Origin: CAVZCK01 sp963773735
GTDB lineage: Bacteria; Pseudomonadota; Alphaproteobacteria; Rhizobiales; Rhodomicrobiaceae
DNA length: 64,000 bases
Direction: 5' to 3'
NCBI GenBank assembly: GCA_963773735.1
Contig: CAVZCK010000025.1
Location: forward strand, 124,001 to 188,000
Positions 40,793-50,299 of this stretch are shown here, piece after piece. The notes below the pieces were generated by a model. That model was not told the DNA's origin, searched no databases, and saw only the letters and a list, made by a program, of their open reading frames with translations. Position numbers and translations under genes: made by a program. Position 1 is the stretch's first letter, and each line of letters begins with the position of its first letter.

Positions 40793-43700
40793 CTATTCCG
40801 CGGCCTGGCGCTGGAAATGCAGGCGCGTAATAAGTGCGCGCAGAGCGGCCGGCTTGAGCGGTTTTCGCAGAAGTTGCAGGCTGTTGCCGCGGGCCTCTTC
40901 TTCGACGCCAGGCGAGCGGTCTGCCGTGATGAGCACCGCCGGAATTGAATAGCCGACCTGCTTCCTGATCATGTCGATGCAGTCGATGCCCGTCTCTTCC
41001 TCCAGGTGGTAATCGGCAAGGATAACGTCCGGCATCGCGCCCGCTTCAGCGATGGCCTTGAGTGCCTCGGCCGCGCCGGAAGCCGGGAGCACCTTGCACC
41101 GCCAGTTCTCGAGCATGGCGCACATTCCGTCGAGGATCGCTGGCTCATTGTCGACGCAGAGGACTGTGCAGCCGTTTAGATGGCGCCACCGGGCAGGCCC
41201 CGCATAAGCGACGGGCCCGTCGACCGCCGCCTGATCGCTGGCCGGCACGGTCATGCCGAAAACCGATCCCACCCCAGGCTTTGAAGAAAGATGTATCGGG
41301 TGGTCGAGCATCCGGCTGATGCGCTCGACGATGGAGAGTCCGAGCCCGATGCCATGGACGCCGGGCGTGCCAGGGTTCAGGCGGTGAAATTCCTTGAAGA
41401 TCAGCTCGTGTTTGCTGGCGGGAATGCCGGGCCCAGTGTCGTGAATCTCAATGGTCAGCTCGCCCGCGCGCCGCCGGCAGCCGAGCAGAACTTCGCCCTG
41501 GCCGGTATATTTGATGGCATTGGAGAGGAAATTCTGCAGGACGCGCCGCAGCAGGCGTCTGTCCGACCTGACATAGAGGCTGCAAGGCACGCTCCTGAGC
41601 GCGAGGCCCTTCTTCTGAGCTTGCGGTTCATACTCGACCTTGAGCTGTTGCAACAGCTCACCGAGCGCAAAGGTCGTAATCTCGGGCTTGAGCGCGCCGG
41701 TATCGAGGCGTGAGATGTCGAGAAGTGCGTTAAGGATCTCCTCGACCGCTTCCAGCGAGGCGTCGATATTGCGGGCGAGGTTTTCGAATTTCCCCGGCGG
41801 CTTCCGGTCGACGAGGGTCGTCGTGTAGAGCCTTGCCGCATTCAGCGGCTGCAAAATATCGTGGCTCGCGGCCGCGAGGAAGCGCGTTTTGTCGAGATTG
41901 GCCTCGTCGGCTTTCAGCTTCGCCTCGGCGAGCGCCATGTTCACTTTCATCAATTCCCCGGTGCGTTCTCGCACCCGCCGTTCCAGCGTTTCATTGGCTC
42001 GCTCGAGGGCGCTCGCGGCCACAACCCGCTCGGTGATATCGGTGAAGGTGGTCACGATGCCGCTCTGGGGTATGGCGTTGGTGCGCACCTCGATCACCCG
42101 CTTGCCGTCGTCGAGCTTTTCCTGAAACGTTTCGAGCGTGACGACATATTTGCGGATGCGGTTCGAAACATAGCCCTCGATGGCGGAGGCGTCCTTCACG
42201 GTCCCGGCCGCCATGTGCCGCACGATCTGGTCGAGCGTGACGCCAACGCGGCCAAGGCTCTGCGGAAGCTGCAGCATTTCGCGGTATTCGCGATTCCAGC
42301 AAATGAGCTGCATATTGCGGTCGAACACGGCGATGCCCTGATGGACGTGGTCGATGGCGGACTGTAGCAGATCCCGGTTGTATTGGATCGCCTCCGAGGC
42401 GTCGTCGAGAAGCTTCAGCGCCGACTTCACCTCCACATCGTGACGGCGCAGCGTGAGCGACATGACCAGCCGGGATGATGCGGTGCCAATGGCGCTCGCG
42501 AGCAGGTTTTCGGCGAAGCGCACAATATGAATATCCGCTTCGGCCTTGGGGATAAGCGGCATGCGGTGCGTTGCGGCGTAGTCGGCAAAAGAGCGATGTG
42601 CCCGTTCCTCGCCGAGATAGCGGCCGACCGTATGCATGAGCTCGCCGACTGTCACCGAGGTCCGCCAGGTCCGGTATGGCGGGGCGCTCGCCCGCACGAA
42701 GCCCTTTTCGATGAAGATGTTGGCCTGGAGACGCTCGATTGCGACAGGCGCGCGCAGCATTGAAACGCTGACAAAGGCCGCGATGTTGACGGCCATGCTC
42801 CAGACGACGCCATGCGAAAGCGGATCGAGATCGACGCCGAAAATAGCCTCGGGCCGGAGGAGGCCGAGGCCAAAAAGCCCGTCTTGCATGATGTCGGAAT
42901 GGAACAGCCCGGCCTGGATGAAATAGGGGATGAGCAGCGTGTAGATCCAGACGGTGAAGCCCGACAATATGCCCGCGATAGCCCCGCGAGCGGTCGCGCC
43001 CCGCCAGATCAGACCACCGAAAAAAGCCGGCGCAAGCTGGGCGATGGCGGCGAATGATAGGAGGCCGATTCGCGCCAGCCCATAGGTGTCGCCGACCACC
43101 TTGTAGAACAAATAAGCGAGAAGCAGGATGCCGAAGATGGCGATGCGCCGGATGTTGAGGAGAAAAGCGCCCATATAGCGCCGGTTAACCTCGCCCTGAG
43201 GCAGGCGGCGCAGGAAGATCGGCATCACCAGGTCATTGCAGATCATGATCGACAAGGCCACCGACTCGACGATCACCATGGCCGTTGCCGCGGAAAGCCC
43301 ACCGAGGAAGGCGATCAGCGTAAAGCCCTCCGCCCCGCGTTTAAGCGGCAGGGCGAGCAGAAACATGTCGGCATCGGTATTGCCGCTCTCGAACGTCAGC
43401 ATCCCGGCGATGGCGATCGGAATGACGAAGATGTTGATGGCGATGAGATAGAGCGGGAACAGCCAGCTGGCGCGGCCGACTTCACGCTCGGAGTGGTTTT
43501 CGACGATGGTGACGTGAAACTGCCGGGTCAGCAGGATGATGCAGACCGAGCTGAGAAAGGTGACGGTGATCCAGTGTCCGCCATGGAAGCCCCGCGCGAA
43601 CAGGCTGATGATCTCGGGCTTCCCGGCGGCCCGGTCGATCAGCGGGCCGACGCCGCCGAAAAGCGAATAGGTGATGAAGTAGCCCACGATCAGGAACGCG

Positions 43701-44320
43701 GCAATCTTGACGACCGACTCGGTCGCGACCGCCAGCATCAGTCCGTCCTGATGCTCGGTTGCGTCCGTATGCCGAGTGCCGAAGAGAACGGCGAAGACTG
43801 CCATGGTGATGGCGATGATGAAGGTCACATCGCCGAACGGGTCGCCGCTCGGCAGATAGGGCGCATAGCCGTCCGGCTGCACGAGCGTCGTCACCGATTG
43901 CGAGACGGCTTTGAGCTGAAGCGCGATATAGGGCAGAATGCCGGCTGCGGCGATGACCGTTACGACTGCGGCGACAAGCGGATTCTTCCCGTAGCGCGCG
44001 GCCATGAAGTCGGCGATCGAGGTGATATTCTGGGCCTTACTGAGCTTGATGATTCGCTCGATCAGCGGCCGGCCGAAAGCGAAGACGGCGATCGGACCCA
44101 GATAGACGGCGAGGAAGTCGAGACCGCTGGTGGCCGCGAGGCCGACGCTGCCGAAAAAGGTCCAGGAGGTGCAGTAAACGGCGAGTGACAGAGCATAGAT
44201 GGTTGGACGCCCGGCAATGAGCTTGCGCGTCTTTGCGTGTTTGTCGCCGAAATAGGCGACCGCGAACAGAAAGCCGACATAGGTCAGCGCAACCGTAACG
44301 ATGAGCCAGCCATCGATCAT
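40793..44320 (-). CDS. SSS-domain hybrid histidine kinase, CrbS-like
   Basis: The 1175-residue protein joins an N-terminal sodium:solute-symporter-like domain of about 13 helices (VYCTSWTFFGSVGLAATSGL, QFHVTIVENHSEREVGRASW) to a linker, a PAS domain (HVHQGIAVFDRNMQLICWN), HisKA (FLAAASHDILQPLNAARLYT, His about 815), HATPase_c (NFLSNAIKYTGQGEVLLG, HGIGLGLSIVERIS) and a C-terminal receiver (VILADYHLEEETGIDCID). Such kinases (CrbS, CbrA type) sense or transport small metabolites. It ends 12 bp from the response regulator stop, convergent. Confidence 0.93.
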   Translation of the reverse strand: MIDGWLIVTVALTYVGFLFAVAYFGDKHAKTRKLIAGRPTIYALSLAVYCTSWTFFGSVGLAATSGLDFLAVYLGPIAVFAFGRPLIERIIKLSKAQNITSIADFMAARYGKNPLVAAVVTVIAAAGILPYIALQLKAVSQSVTTLVQPDGYAPYLPSGDPFGDVTFIIAITMAVFAVLFGTRHTDATEHQDGLMLAVATESVVKIAAFLIVGYFITYSLFGGVGPLIDRAAGKPEIISLFARGFHGGHWITVTFLSSVCIILLTRQFHVTIVENHSEREVGRASWLFPLYLIAINIFVIPIAIAGMLTFESGNTDADMFLLALPLKRGAEGFTLIAFLGGLSAATAMVIVESVALSIMICNDLVMPIFLRRLPQGEVNRRYMGAFLLNIRRIAIFGILLLAYLFYKVVGDTYGLARIGLLSFAAIAQLAPAFFGGLIWRGATARGAIAGILSGFTVWIYTLLIPYFIQAGLFHSDIMQDGLFGLGLLRPEAIFGVDLDPLSHGVVWSMAVNIAAFVSVSMLRAPVAIERLQANIFIEKGFVRASAPPYRTWRTSVTVGELMHTVGRYLGEERAHRSFADYAATHRMPLIPKAEADIHIVRFAENLLASAIGTASSRLVMSLTLRRHDVEVKSALKLLDDASEAIQYNRDLLQSAIDHVHQGIAVFDRNMQLICWNREYREMLQLPQSLGRVGVTLDQIVRHMAAGTVKDASAIEGYVSNRIRKYVVTLETFQEKLDDGKRVIEVRTNAIPQSGIVTTFTDITERVVAASALERANETLERRVRERTGELMKVNMALAEAKLKADEANLDKTRFLAAASHDILQPLNAARLYTTTLVDRKPPGKFENLARNIDASLEAVEEILNALLDISRLDTGALKPEITTFALGELLQQLKVEYEPQAQKKGLALRSVPCSLYVRSDRRLLRRVLQNFLSNAIKYTGQGEVLLGCRRRAGELTIEIHDTGPGIPASKHELIFKEFHRLNPGTPGVHGIGLGLSIVERISRMLDHPIHLSSKPGVGSVFGMTVPASDQAAVDGPVAYAGPARWRHLNGCTVLCVDNEPAILDGMCAMLENWRCKVLPASGAAEALKAIAEAGAMPDVILADYHLEEETGIDCIDMIRKQVGYSIPAVLITADRSPGVEEEARGNSLQLLRKPLKPAALRALITRLHFQRQAAE

Positions 44321-44543
44321 TGCATGGCGTTTCCTTCGAGAGCCCCGTCGATAATCCCACGACCGACGTCAATGCGGCCATTGGCGTGAGGGCTGTCTTC
44401 ACCCATCTTAATATGATACCATAAGGCCTTGGCTGGTGCAGATTCTTGCGCTTGCTGCGGCGTGAGCGCGCGGCAAGCGCCTCCGGATGGTTAAATTCCT
44501 GCTTGGCGGCGCCCGCGATTCTTCGTTAGAACGCCTGGTGATC

Positions 44544-44620
44544 GGGCCCGTAGCTCAATTGGTTAGAGCCGACGGCTCATAACCGTCTGGTTGCAGGTTC
44601 GAGACCTGCCGGGCCCACCA
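44544..44620 (+). tRNA. tRNA with CAU anticodon (elongator Met or Ile2)
   Basis: The 77-nt cloverleaf has acceptor GGGCCCG/CGGGCCC with encoded CCA, D-arm AGCTC..GAGC, anticodon stem GACGG/CCGTC with loop CTCATAA (anticodon 44578-44580) and T-arm GCAGGTTCGAGACCTGC. CAU could be read as Met or, after lysidine modification, as Ile (AUA). The acceptor does not resemble initiator tRNA, but Met and Ile2 cannot be separated here with confidence. Confidence 0.95.
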
Positions 44621-44727
44621 TTAACCAATTAACTTGTGTGTGCAGTGTCTAGCGCCGATTGCGGCGTACGAGAGCCGTCCGATGGCTGAAAGACAGATTT
44701 TTCACTTCTGCGGAGAGAGTAACTCCC

Positions 44728-45835
44728 ATGAAAATTCATGGCCGACATTACCGCACGATCTGGCTCGCCGAGGGCGGACAGTCGGCCGAGATCATCGATC
44801 AGACCAGGCTGCCTTATGCCTTCAAGACCGTGCGACTTTCAACGGTCGATGACGCCGCGCGCGCAATCAAGTCGATGCAGGTGCGCGGGGCGCCGCTGAT
44901 CGGGGCGACGGCGGCCTATGGCGTCTCGTTCGCGATGCGCCGCGATCCCTCGGACAAGAGCCTCGATGAGGCCATCGCGTTGCTTGCCGCCACGCGTCCG
45001 ACAGCGATCAATCTGCGTTGGGCGCTTGCCGAGATGGATCGCGCGCTGCGCCCGCTTGCCCCTTCGGCGCGTGCCGAAGCCGCCTATGCCAAGGCAGCGG
45101 CGATCTGCGACGATGATGTCGAGACCAACCGGCTGATCGGGGTGCACGGCCTCGGCCTCATCCGCGAACACGTCCCGCGGAGAGGCGGCGAACCCGTTAA
45201 TATCCTCACCCATTGCAATGCCGGCTGGCTCGCCGCGGTGGACTGGGGAACCGCCCTCTCGCCGATCTATCAGGCCCATGATGCCGGCATTCCTGTTCAC
45301 GTCTGGGTTGATGAGACACGTCCCCGCAATCAAGGCGCTTTCCTCACGGCCTACGAGCTTGGCGCGCACGGCGTGCCGCACACGATCGTTGTCGACAATG
45401 CCGGAGGGCATTTGATGCAACACGGCCGCGTCGATCTGTGCATCACCGGCGCGGATCGCGTCACCAGCCATGGCGATGCGGCGAACAAGATCGGCACCTA
45501 TCTGAAGGCGCTCGCGGCGCGCGACAATGGCGTGCCGTTCCATATCGCCGTGCCCTATCTCGACTATCGACTGGACCATGGCCGATGGCGAGGCGATCCC
45601 GATCGAGGAACGCGATACTGCCGAGGTGACGGCAATCACCGGCCGGACGGGGAGCGGCGAGGTGGTCACCGTCGACATCGCCGCGCCCGGCAGCCCTGCC
45701 GCCAATCCGGCCTTCGATGTCACGCCGGCACGGCTCATCAGCAGTTTCATCACGGAGCGCGGCATCTGCCCGGCTTCGGCAAAAGGATTGTTGTCGCTCT
45801 ATCCAGAAAAAGCCAATGGGCAGGCCGCCGCGTAA
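44728..45835 (+). CDS. mtnA: S-methyl-5-thioribose-1-phosphate isomerase (one frameshift)
   Basis: MtnA isomerises methylthioribose-1-phosphate (or 5-deoxyribose-1-phosphate) to the ribulose form. Conserved blocks are AIKSMQVRGAPLIGATAAYG, ILTHCNAGWLA (catalytic Cys) and CITGADRVTSHGDAANKIGT (catalytic Asp). After FHIAVP (about 45562) the reading continues in another frame: STIDWTMADGEAIPIEER, FDVTPARLISSFITERGI, to the stop at 45835. One extra base in the CCC run explains it. ATG 44728 has GGAGAG upstream. It overlaps the class II aldolase by 20 bp. Confidence 0.93.
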
Positions 45836-46490
45836 GGCACGAGGGCAGGCGCCCGGCGAGGACGCGCTGCGCCGCGCCGTGATCGATACCGCGCTGACGA
45901 CCAGCCGCGAGGGGCTGAGCCCCGGCAAGTCGGGCAATGTGTCGGCGCGCGTTCCGGGCGGAATGCTGATCACGCCGACCGGGCTTGCCTATAAGGCGCT
46001 CGGCGAGGCGGACATCGTTTTCGTGTCGGACCGTGGCGACACGCGGCCCGGCTCGCTGAAACCGTCCTCGGAATGGCGCTTCCACCTCGCCATCTATGCG
46101 GCGCGGCGGGATGTCGGCGCCATCGTCCACTGCCATTCGATGAATGCGACAGCGCTCGCCTGCGCGGAAAAACCAATCCCGGCCTTTCATTATATGGTCG
46201 CCGTCGCAGGCGGGGCTGATATCCGGCTTGCGCCTTACGCGACCTTTGGGACGGCGGAACTGGCGGAGGCGGTCGTTGCAGCGCTTGAAGGCCGAAAGGC
46301 GGCGCTCCTCGCCCATCACGGCCAGGTTGCCTGCGGCGCGGACCTTGCCGCCGCGCTCGATCTTGCCCGCGAGGTCGAAACGCTTGCCGGCCAATATGTG
46401 CGGACCTTGCAGATTGGCGGCGGGCCGCTCCTCGGCGAGGGGGAGATGGCGCGGGTGCTGGAGAAATTTTGCGGCTACGGCCAGCAATAA
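45816..46490 (+). CDS. Class II aldolase (fuculose-phosphate-aldolase-like), DHAP-shunt candidate
   Basis: The 224-residue aldolase/adducin-family protein has GKSGNVSARVPGGMLITPTG, the metal-binding HCHSMNATALAC and a third His pair AHHGQVACG. It overlaps mtnA, so the two act together: in other bacteria MtnA and a class II aldolase (Ald2) split methylthio- or deoxy-ribulose-1-phosphate to DHAP plus an aldehyde (the DHAP shunt). MtnB dehydratase belongs to the same fold and cannot be excluded, but no mtnC/mtnD is nearby. Confidence 0.88.
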   Translation: MGRPPRKARGQAPGEDALRRAVIDTALTTSREGLSPGKSGNVSARVPGGMLITPTGLAYKALGEADIVFVSDRGDTRPGSLKPSSEWRFHLAIYAARRDVGAIVHCHSMNATALACAEKPIPAFHYMVAVAGGADIRLAPYATFGTAELAEAVVAALEGRKAALLAHHGQVACGADLAAALDLAREVETLAGQYVRTLQIGGGPLLGEGEMARVLEKFCGYGQQ

Positions 46491-46509
46491 GGGCACGGCC
46501 GCCCGGCGT

Positions 46510-47269
46510 TCAGGCCCAGGTCAGATGCTGGCCGCCGTCGACGCAGATCATCTGGCCGGTGATCGAGGGTGTCTCCAGAAGGAAATGCACCGCCGCCGCG
46601 ATCTCTTCGGGCCGCGCGCCGCGTTGCAAAAGCGTGGACTGTTCTTCGGCCGCAAAGTCCTCCGGCGTCTGATGAATGCTCGGCAGGACGGGACCCGGCG
46701 CCACGGCATTGACCCGGATGGACGGCGCGAGCGCCTGGGCCATGGTCGTCGTCACCCACAAGAGCCCGGCCTTGCTGGCCGCATAGGAGAAGAAGACCGG
46801 CGACGGTTTTAGCACGCGCTGGTCGATGATATTGATGATATGGCCGGGCGTGCCATCGGGCAGATGCAACGCCAGACTTTGCGCGAGCAGCACGGGTGCG
46901 CGCAGATTGATATCGATATGGGCCTGCCAGCCTGCCTCTGTGAGCGTCGCCAGATCATCGTTCTGGAACAACGAGGCGTTGTTGATGATGCATGCGGGCG
47001 CGCCGATGGTTTCGATGCAGCGCGGGATTAGAGCCGCGGACCGCGGCTGAATCCGCGAGATCGGCGGCGAAGGCCGCCGCCTTGCCGCCTTGCCCGGCGA
47101 TGTCGGCTGCGAGCGCTCTGGCGGCCTCGGGCGAGGAATTGTAATGGATCGCGACGCGCCAGCCGCGTTCGGCGAAGCTTAAGGCGATCGCGCGCCCGAT
47201 GCGATGGGCGGCCCCCGTGATCAGCACGGTTCGGCCCGCATCAGGAGGCAAGGCAGAGTTGCTCTCCAA
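46510..47269 (-). CDS. Short-chain dehydrogenase, pteridine-reductase-like (one frameshift)
   Basis: The N-terminal frame shows TVLITGAAHRIGRAIALSFAE (NADPH site) and WRVAIHYNSS; near 47040 the frame changes and the protein continues with ACIINNASLFQNDDL, the active-site YAASKAG (Tyr/Lys) and VNAVAPGPVLPS, ending MICVDGGQHLTWA. Together about 253 residues, full SDR length; relatives are FolM/pteridine reductases that regenerate tetrahydro-pterins. It starts with TTG 47269 and GGAG upstream, and is convergent with the aldolase. Confidence 0.87.
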
Positions 47270-48105
47270 GCCGATCTCCTATCCTGTCAAGGCCGCCGCC
47301 CTGCTTCGTTCGCGTCGCGAGCGTTTTTCACAACTTATCCCAAAAAATATTGGCGAACCGCCACTTAAAGCTGTTGCATTTTGAGATTGCACGTATTAAG
47401 TGTGGGTCTGGAAGCGCGATGAAGCAAGTCCTCAGCATCGTCGAAGCTTTGCCAAGCTCGGGGCGCGTCACTCCAGCGCAACCTCCAGCGGCGAGAGCTT
47501 TGCGAATGTGCCGCATCGTGTACGAGCTTAGTAAGCGTAGCGTAGCGTAAGTGGATGGGAATTGAAGACATCAAGTTTCGGCTTGTCTCTTCGTGACCAA
47601 TCCTCTCCCTCTCTAGTGCCCAAAAGGCCGGATCCTAGCCCCCATCGGGATCCGGCCGCCCTCTCTTTCCGCAACTTCCGCTAGAGTTTCCCCGGACTCA
47701 AGGTGCCGAGTGCGCTGCGTTGCGCCTCGCTCCGGCGATCGTTACTGGAAAGTCACAACCTCACGAAACGACCTCGACCCGAGACAAAATCGGCGATTTT
47801 AGCGATGTCGTCTACGCGCCATTAACATCGTTCGTTTACGCATGGTGCAGATCCGGAGCGCTCTCGCTGCGCATTCGATCACCGTCACCATCGTCCGTCG
47901 AGGTTCCCCATGATCGCGCGCGCCCTGCCGCTCACCGCCTGCCTCATCTGGCTCGCCTGCGAGAGTCATTTCAGCATGAGTTTTTTTGTTGCCACGGTGC
48001 AATCCGGCATGGCTTCGATCGCGGACGGCCTCGCAACCGTGATGGTCGCCGAATATCCCAGTGCCATTCGCACGGCGTCGGTCACTGAATAGGCGCTCTG
48101 ACTCG
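47270..48105. other. 836-bp region with no confident gene
   Basis: A frame at 47419-47550 (MKQVLSIVEALPSSGRVTPA) and one at 47910-48092 (MIARALPLTACLIWLAC, preceded by GAGG) are the only ones worth noting; neither has a recognised family and both are weak. The region contains the perfect hairpin at 47626-47657 listed separately and the divergent SDR promoter. Confidence 0.4.
47626..47657. terminator. Perfect 10-bp hairpin in the intergenic region
   Basis: GGCCGGATCC (47626-47635) pairs with GGATCCGGCC (47648-47657) around a 12-nt loop, followed by a CT-rich run ending TCTTT. It could end a small transcript from 47419 or be part of an uncharacterised RNA. Confidence 0.45.
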
Positions 48106-48843
48106 CTAATCGTCGCGATCGCCGTTCCCGCCTTCATCGTCGTCATCATAACGATCCTCGTCTCCATTGCGTGACGCGCCCGCGCGGACCGGCGGCATGA
48201 CGACCTTATCGCTGGTGCAGAGCTTGTCCTGCCGTTCATTGGCGCCGCAGGACGTTAATTGGAGATCGCGGCTAAAGCAGATGCGAAGCTCGCGCAATCG
48301 GCGGTTTTTGCAATCGATGCTGATCATCTCTGGCTTGAGGCCGGGATTGGCTTTCAGGAACTCGCTCTCGATCTCGCCTGGCGACACCGTCTGATAGTCC
48401 TGAGGGATCTGGAACCGGGGCGGAATCCGGATCGTCTCATAGGCCTTACGGGAGGCGCGGAAATAGTCTCGCGCGCTGAGGCCCGAGCAGGTGCCGTGCT
48501 TGCGGTACTCATGGATGATCAGCTGCTTGCTCGGCATGATGTCGAGCATGTCCTTGACGACCGTATCCGGCACCCAGGGCCGCTGGCCGGTCTCGCAGGA
48601 CTCCGGCCAAGCGTGCCGGTATTGTGGCCAAAAACCATGCAGCACGAAGGCATAGGGCCGGTCGCCACGGCATTGCGGTTCGTTCGGCCCGCTCGCAGCC
48701 CGCGTCGCGCAATAGGTCGGCGACCAGCTCAAGATGAGCGCGTAATAGTCGAATTCGCCCGGCCTTTCCCCCGACGAAAATGCGGCGGGCGCCGTGACGA
48801 CCAGCACCGCCAGAGCTGCGGCCAAACGCGTGGCCCCGCTCAT
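48106..48843 (-). CDS. Ribonuclease T2 family protein
   Basis: The 245-residue secreted RNase has a signal peptide (LAAALAVLVVTAPAAFSSG), CAS I VLHGFWPQ (His69) and CAS II IHEYRKHGTC (His111, His116). The usual Trp of HEW is Tyr. The last 20 residues are extremely acidic (Asp/Glu-rich with Arg/Gly). ATG 48843 overlaps the DUF2066 stop. A longer frame from 49077 lies inside that gene and is rejected. Confidence 0.92.
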   Translation of the reverse strand: MSGATRLAAALAVLVVTAPAAFSSGERPGEFDYYALILSWSPTYCATRAASGPNEPQCRGDRPYAFVLHGFWPQYRHAWPESCETGQRPWVPDTVVKDMLDIMPSKQLIIHEYRKHGTCSGLSARDYFRASRKAYETIRIPPRFQIPQDYQTVSPGEIESEFLKANPGLKPEMISIDCKNRRLRELRICFSRDLQLTSCGANERQDKLCTSDKVVMPPVRAGASRNGDEDRYDDDDEGGNGDRDD

Positions 48844-49673
48844 TTCTTCTCGTCCCTGAACGATGTCGCCTGCCTTGCATGGACAGTGGCGACCCTGTCG
48901 ATCGCTTCTTTCAGCGCCTTGTCGAAGGTCACGCCGTTCAGCTTCCATTTTGCATAGGCGTGATCTCCGGCCACGACCCATTGGCTGTTCCAATAGGCAT
49001 TGCCATCGAACTCCAGCGTCCCGTAAAGAACGGAGTCGGCGCCGAGCTTCTGAGACGCCGTCAACAGCGCCCCCCAATTGCGCTTCACGATGTTCTCATA
49101 GGTCACATCATGCTGGTCGTCCGTCGGTAGAACGATCGGAATCCCGAGCCGCGCCGACGCTTCCTTCAGAACCTCGCGCTGTCCGTAACCGCCCTCGCCG
49201 TCGCGCGACAGGATGTATTTGCCGCGCCCCTCGCGAATGCCGAGCCAGACAGCGACGGTCGGACGCTTGCCCACCCATTTCGCTAGGCCAGCATCCTTGA
49301 GCGCCTTATCGAATTTTTCCGGGTCGAAGCGCATCCGCAGGAAGTAGGGGCGGTCGCGCGTGCCTTGCTCGTCATGGACCGGAATGTCCTTCATCCGGTC
49401 TTCATAGCTGTAATCGGCAATCAGCTTGGGCGCCCGCGCAATCACGTCCTTGGCCGGCTTGGCGCCGGCAAGCCCCGGCTGGCCCGTCAGTTTGATGAGC
49501 ACCTCTTTCGCGCCGACACCGAAACCCTGCAAGCGCTCTGGCTCGCGGGTTCCAGTGACAATGGTTTCGGCCTTGTAAAGCGCATCTTTGTCTTGCGCAT
49601 GTGCCGTGTCGGCCGCCGAAGCGCACAGGAAAGTCGAGAGCGCGGCAATCGCGGCGTGCCGGATTTTTTTCAT
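48840..49673 (-). CDS. DUF2066 exported protein
   Basis: The 277-residue protein has a signal peptide (IAALSTFLCASAADTAHA) then the DUF2066 domain (TIVTGTREPERLQGFGVGAKEVLIKLTGQ, RPTVAVWLGIREGRGKYILSRDGEG, LYGTLEFDGNAYWNSQW). Function is unknown in the family. GGAGG precedes ATG 49673; an upstream frame (49748) is not used. It is coupled to the RNase T2 gene by a 4-bp overlap. Confidence 0.85.
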   Translation of the reverse strand: MKKIRHAAIAALSTFLCASAADTAHAQDKDALYKAETIVTGTREPERLQGFGVGAKEVLIKLTGQPGLAGAKPAKDVIARAPKLIADYSYEDRMKDIPVHDEQGTRDRPYFLRMRFDPEKFDKALKDAGLAKWVGKRPTVAVWLGIREGRGKYILSRDGEGGYGQREVLKEASARLGIPIVLPTDDQHDVTYENIVKRNWGALLTASQKLGADSVLYGTLEFDGNAYWNSQWVVAGDHAYAKWKLNGVTFDKALKEAIDRVATVHARQATSFRDEKK

Positions 49674-49779
49674 GGCGTTCCTCCATTCGTGAGTCGGCGC
49701 TTCATTTTTTCCCCCGGTTGACATCGAACGCTGTCTGGCCGCCGCCACTCCCCCAGTGCCGAGTGTATGCTAATCGATC

Positions 49780-50172
49780 TTAAAGAATAATCTGCCAGGA
49801 GACGCCGAACCTGTCCGCGACCCAGGCGAATTTCTTGGCAAACGGGTAACCATCGAGCGGCATGAAGATCTGGCCGCCCCTGGACAGCTCGGAGAACAGC
49901 CGATCGATGTCCGTCTCGGACTCGCAACGGAGGAAAAGCGAGATGGCAGGCGTGAATGAAAAGTCGTGCTTGACCGGACTGTCAACGCAGATGAACGACT
50001 GACCGTCGAGAGCGAATGTGGCCTGCATGACGCTTCCCTCGGCTCCGGCTTGGCCCGGACCATATCGCTTGATGCTGGTGATGCTCGAATTTTTGAGCAA
50101 AGACACATAGAAGCTCATCGCTTCCTCGGCTCTGCCATCGAACATCAAAAAGGGCGTAACCGTCTGACTCAT
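49780..50172 (-). CDS. VOC/PhnB-like (3-demethylubiquinone methyltransferase-type fold) protein
   Basis: The 130-residue protein begins TVTPFLMFDGRAEEAMSFYVSL and contains RYGPGQAGAEGSVMQATFAL and a closing FGVSWQII, the pattern of PhnB-type VOC proteins. These are metal-binding folds of mostly unknown role; no substrate is implied. It is monocistronic. Confidence 0.9.
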   Translation of the reverse strand: MSQTVTPFLMFDGRAEEAMSFYVSLLKNSSITSIKRYGPGQAGAEGSVMQATFALDGQSFICVDSPVKHDFSFTPAISLFLRCESETDIDRLFSELSRGGQIFMPLDGYPFAKKFAWVADRFGVSWQIIL

Positions 50173-50299
50173 CGACTTGGCCTTTCGCTGTTAATCTGCT
50201 TCACCTCTCAACGCCGTCATCCATCTCCGGACATGCGGCCGACGCTTGGGCTGAGGTTAAGGCCGGCCGCGTGCTCCGCTTGCCGTCAAAACTGGTTGC

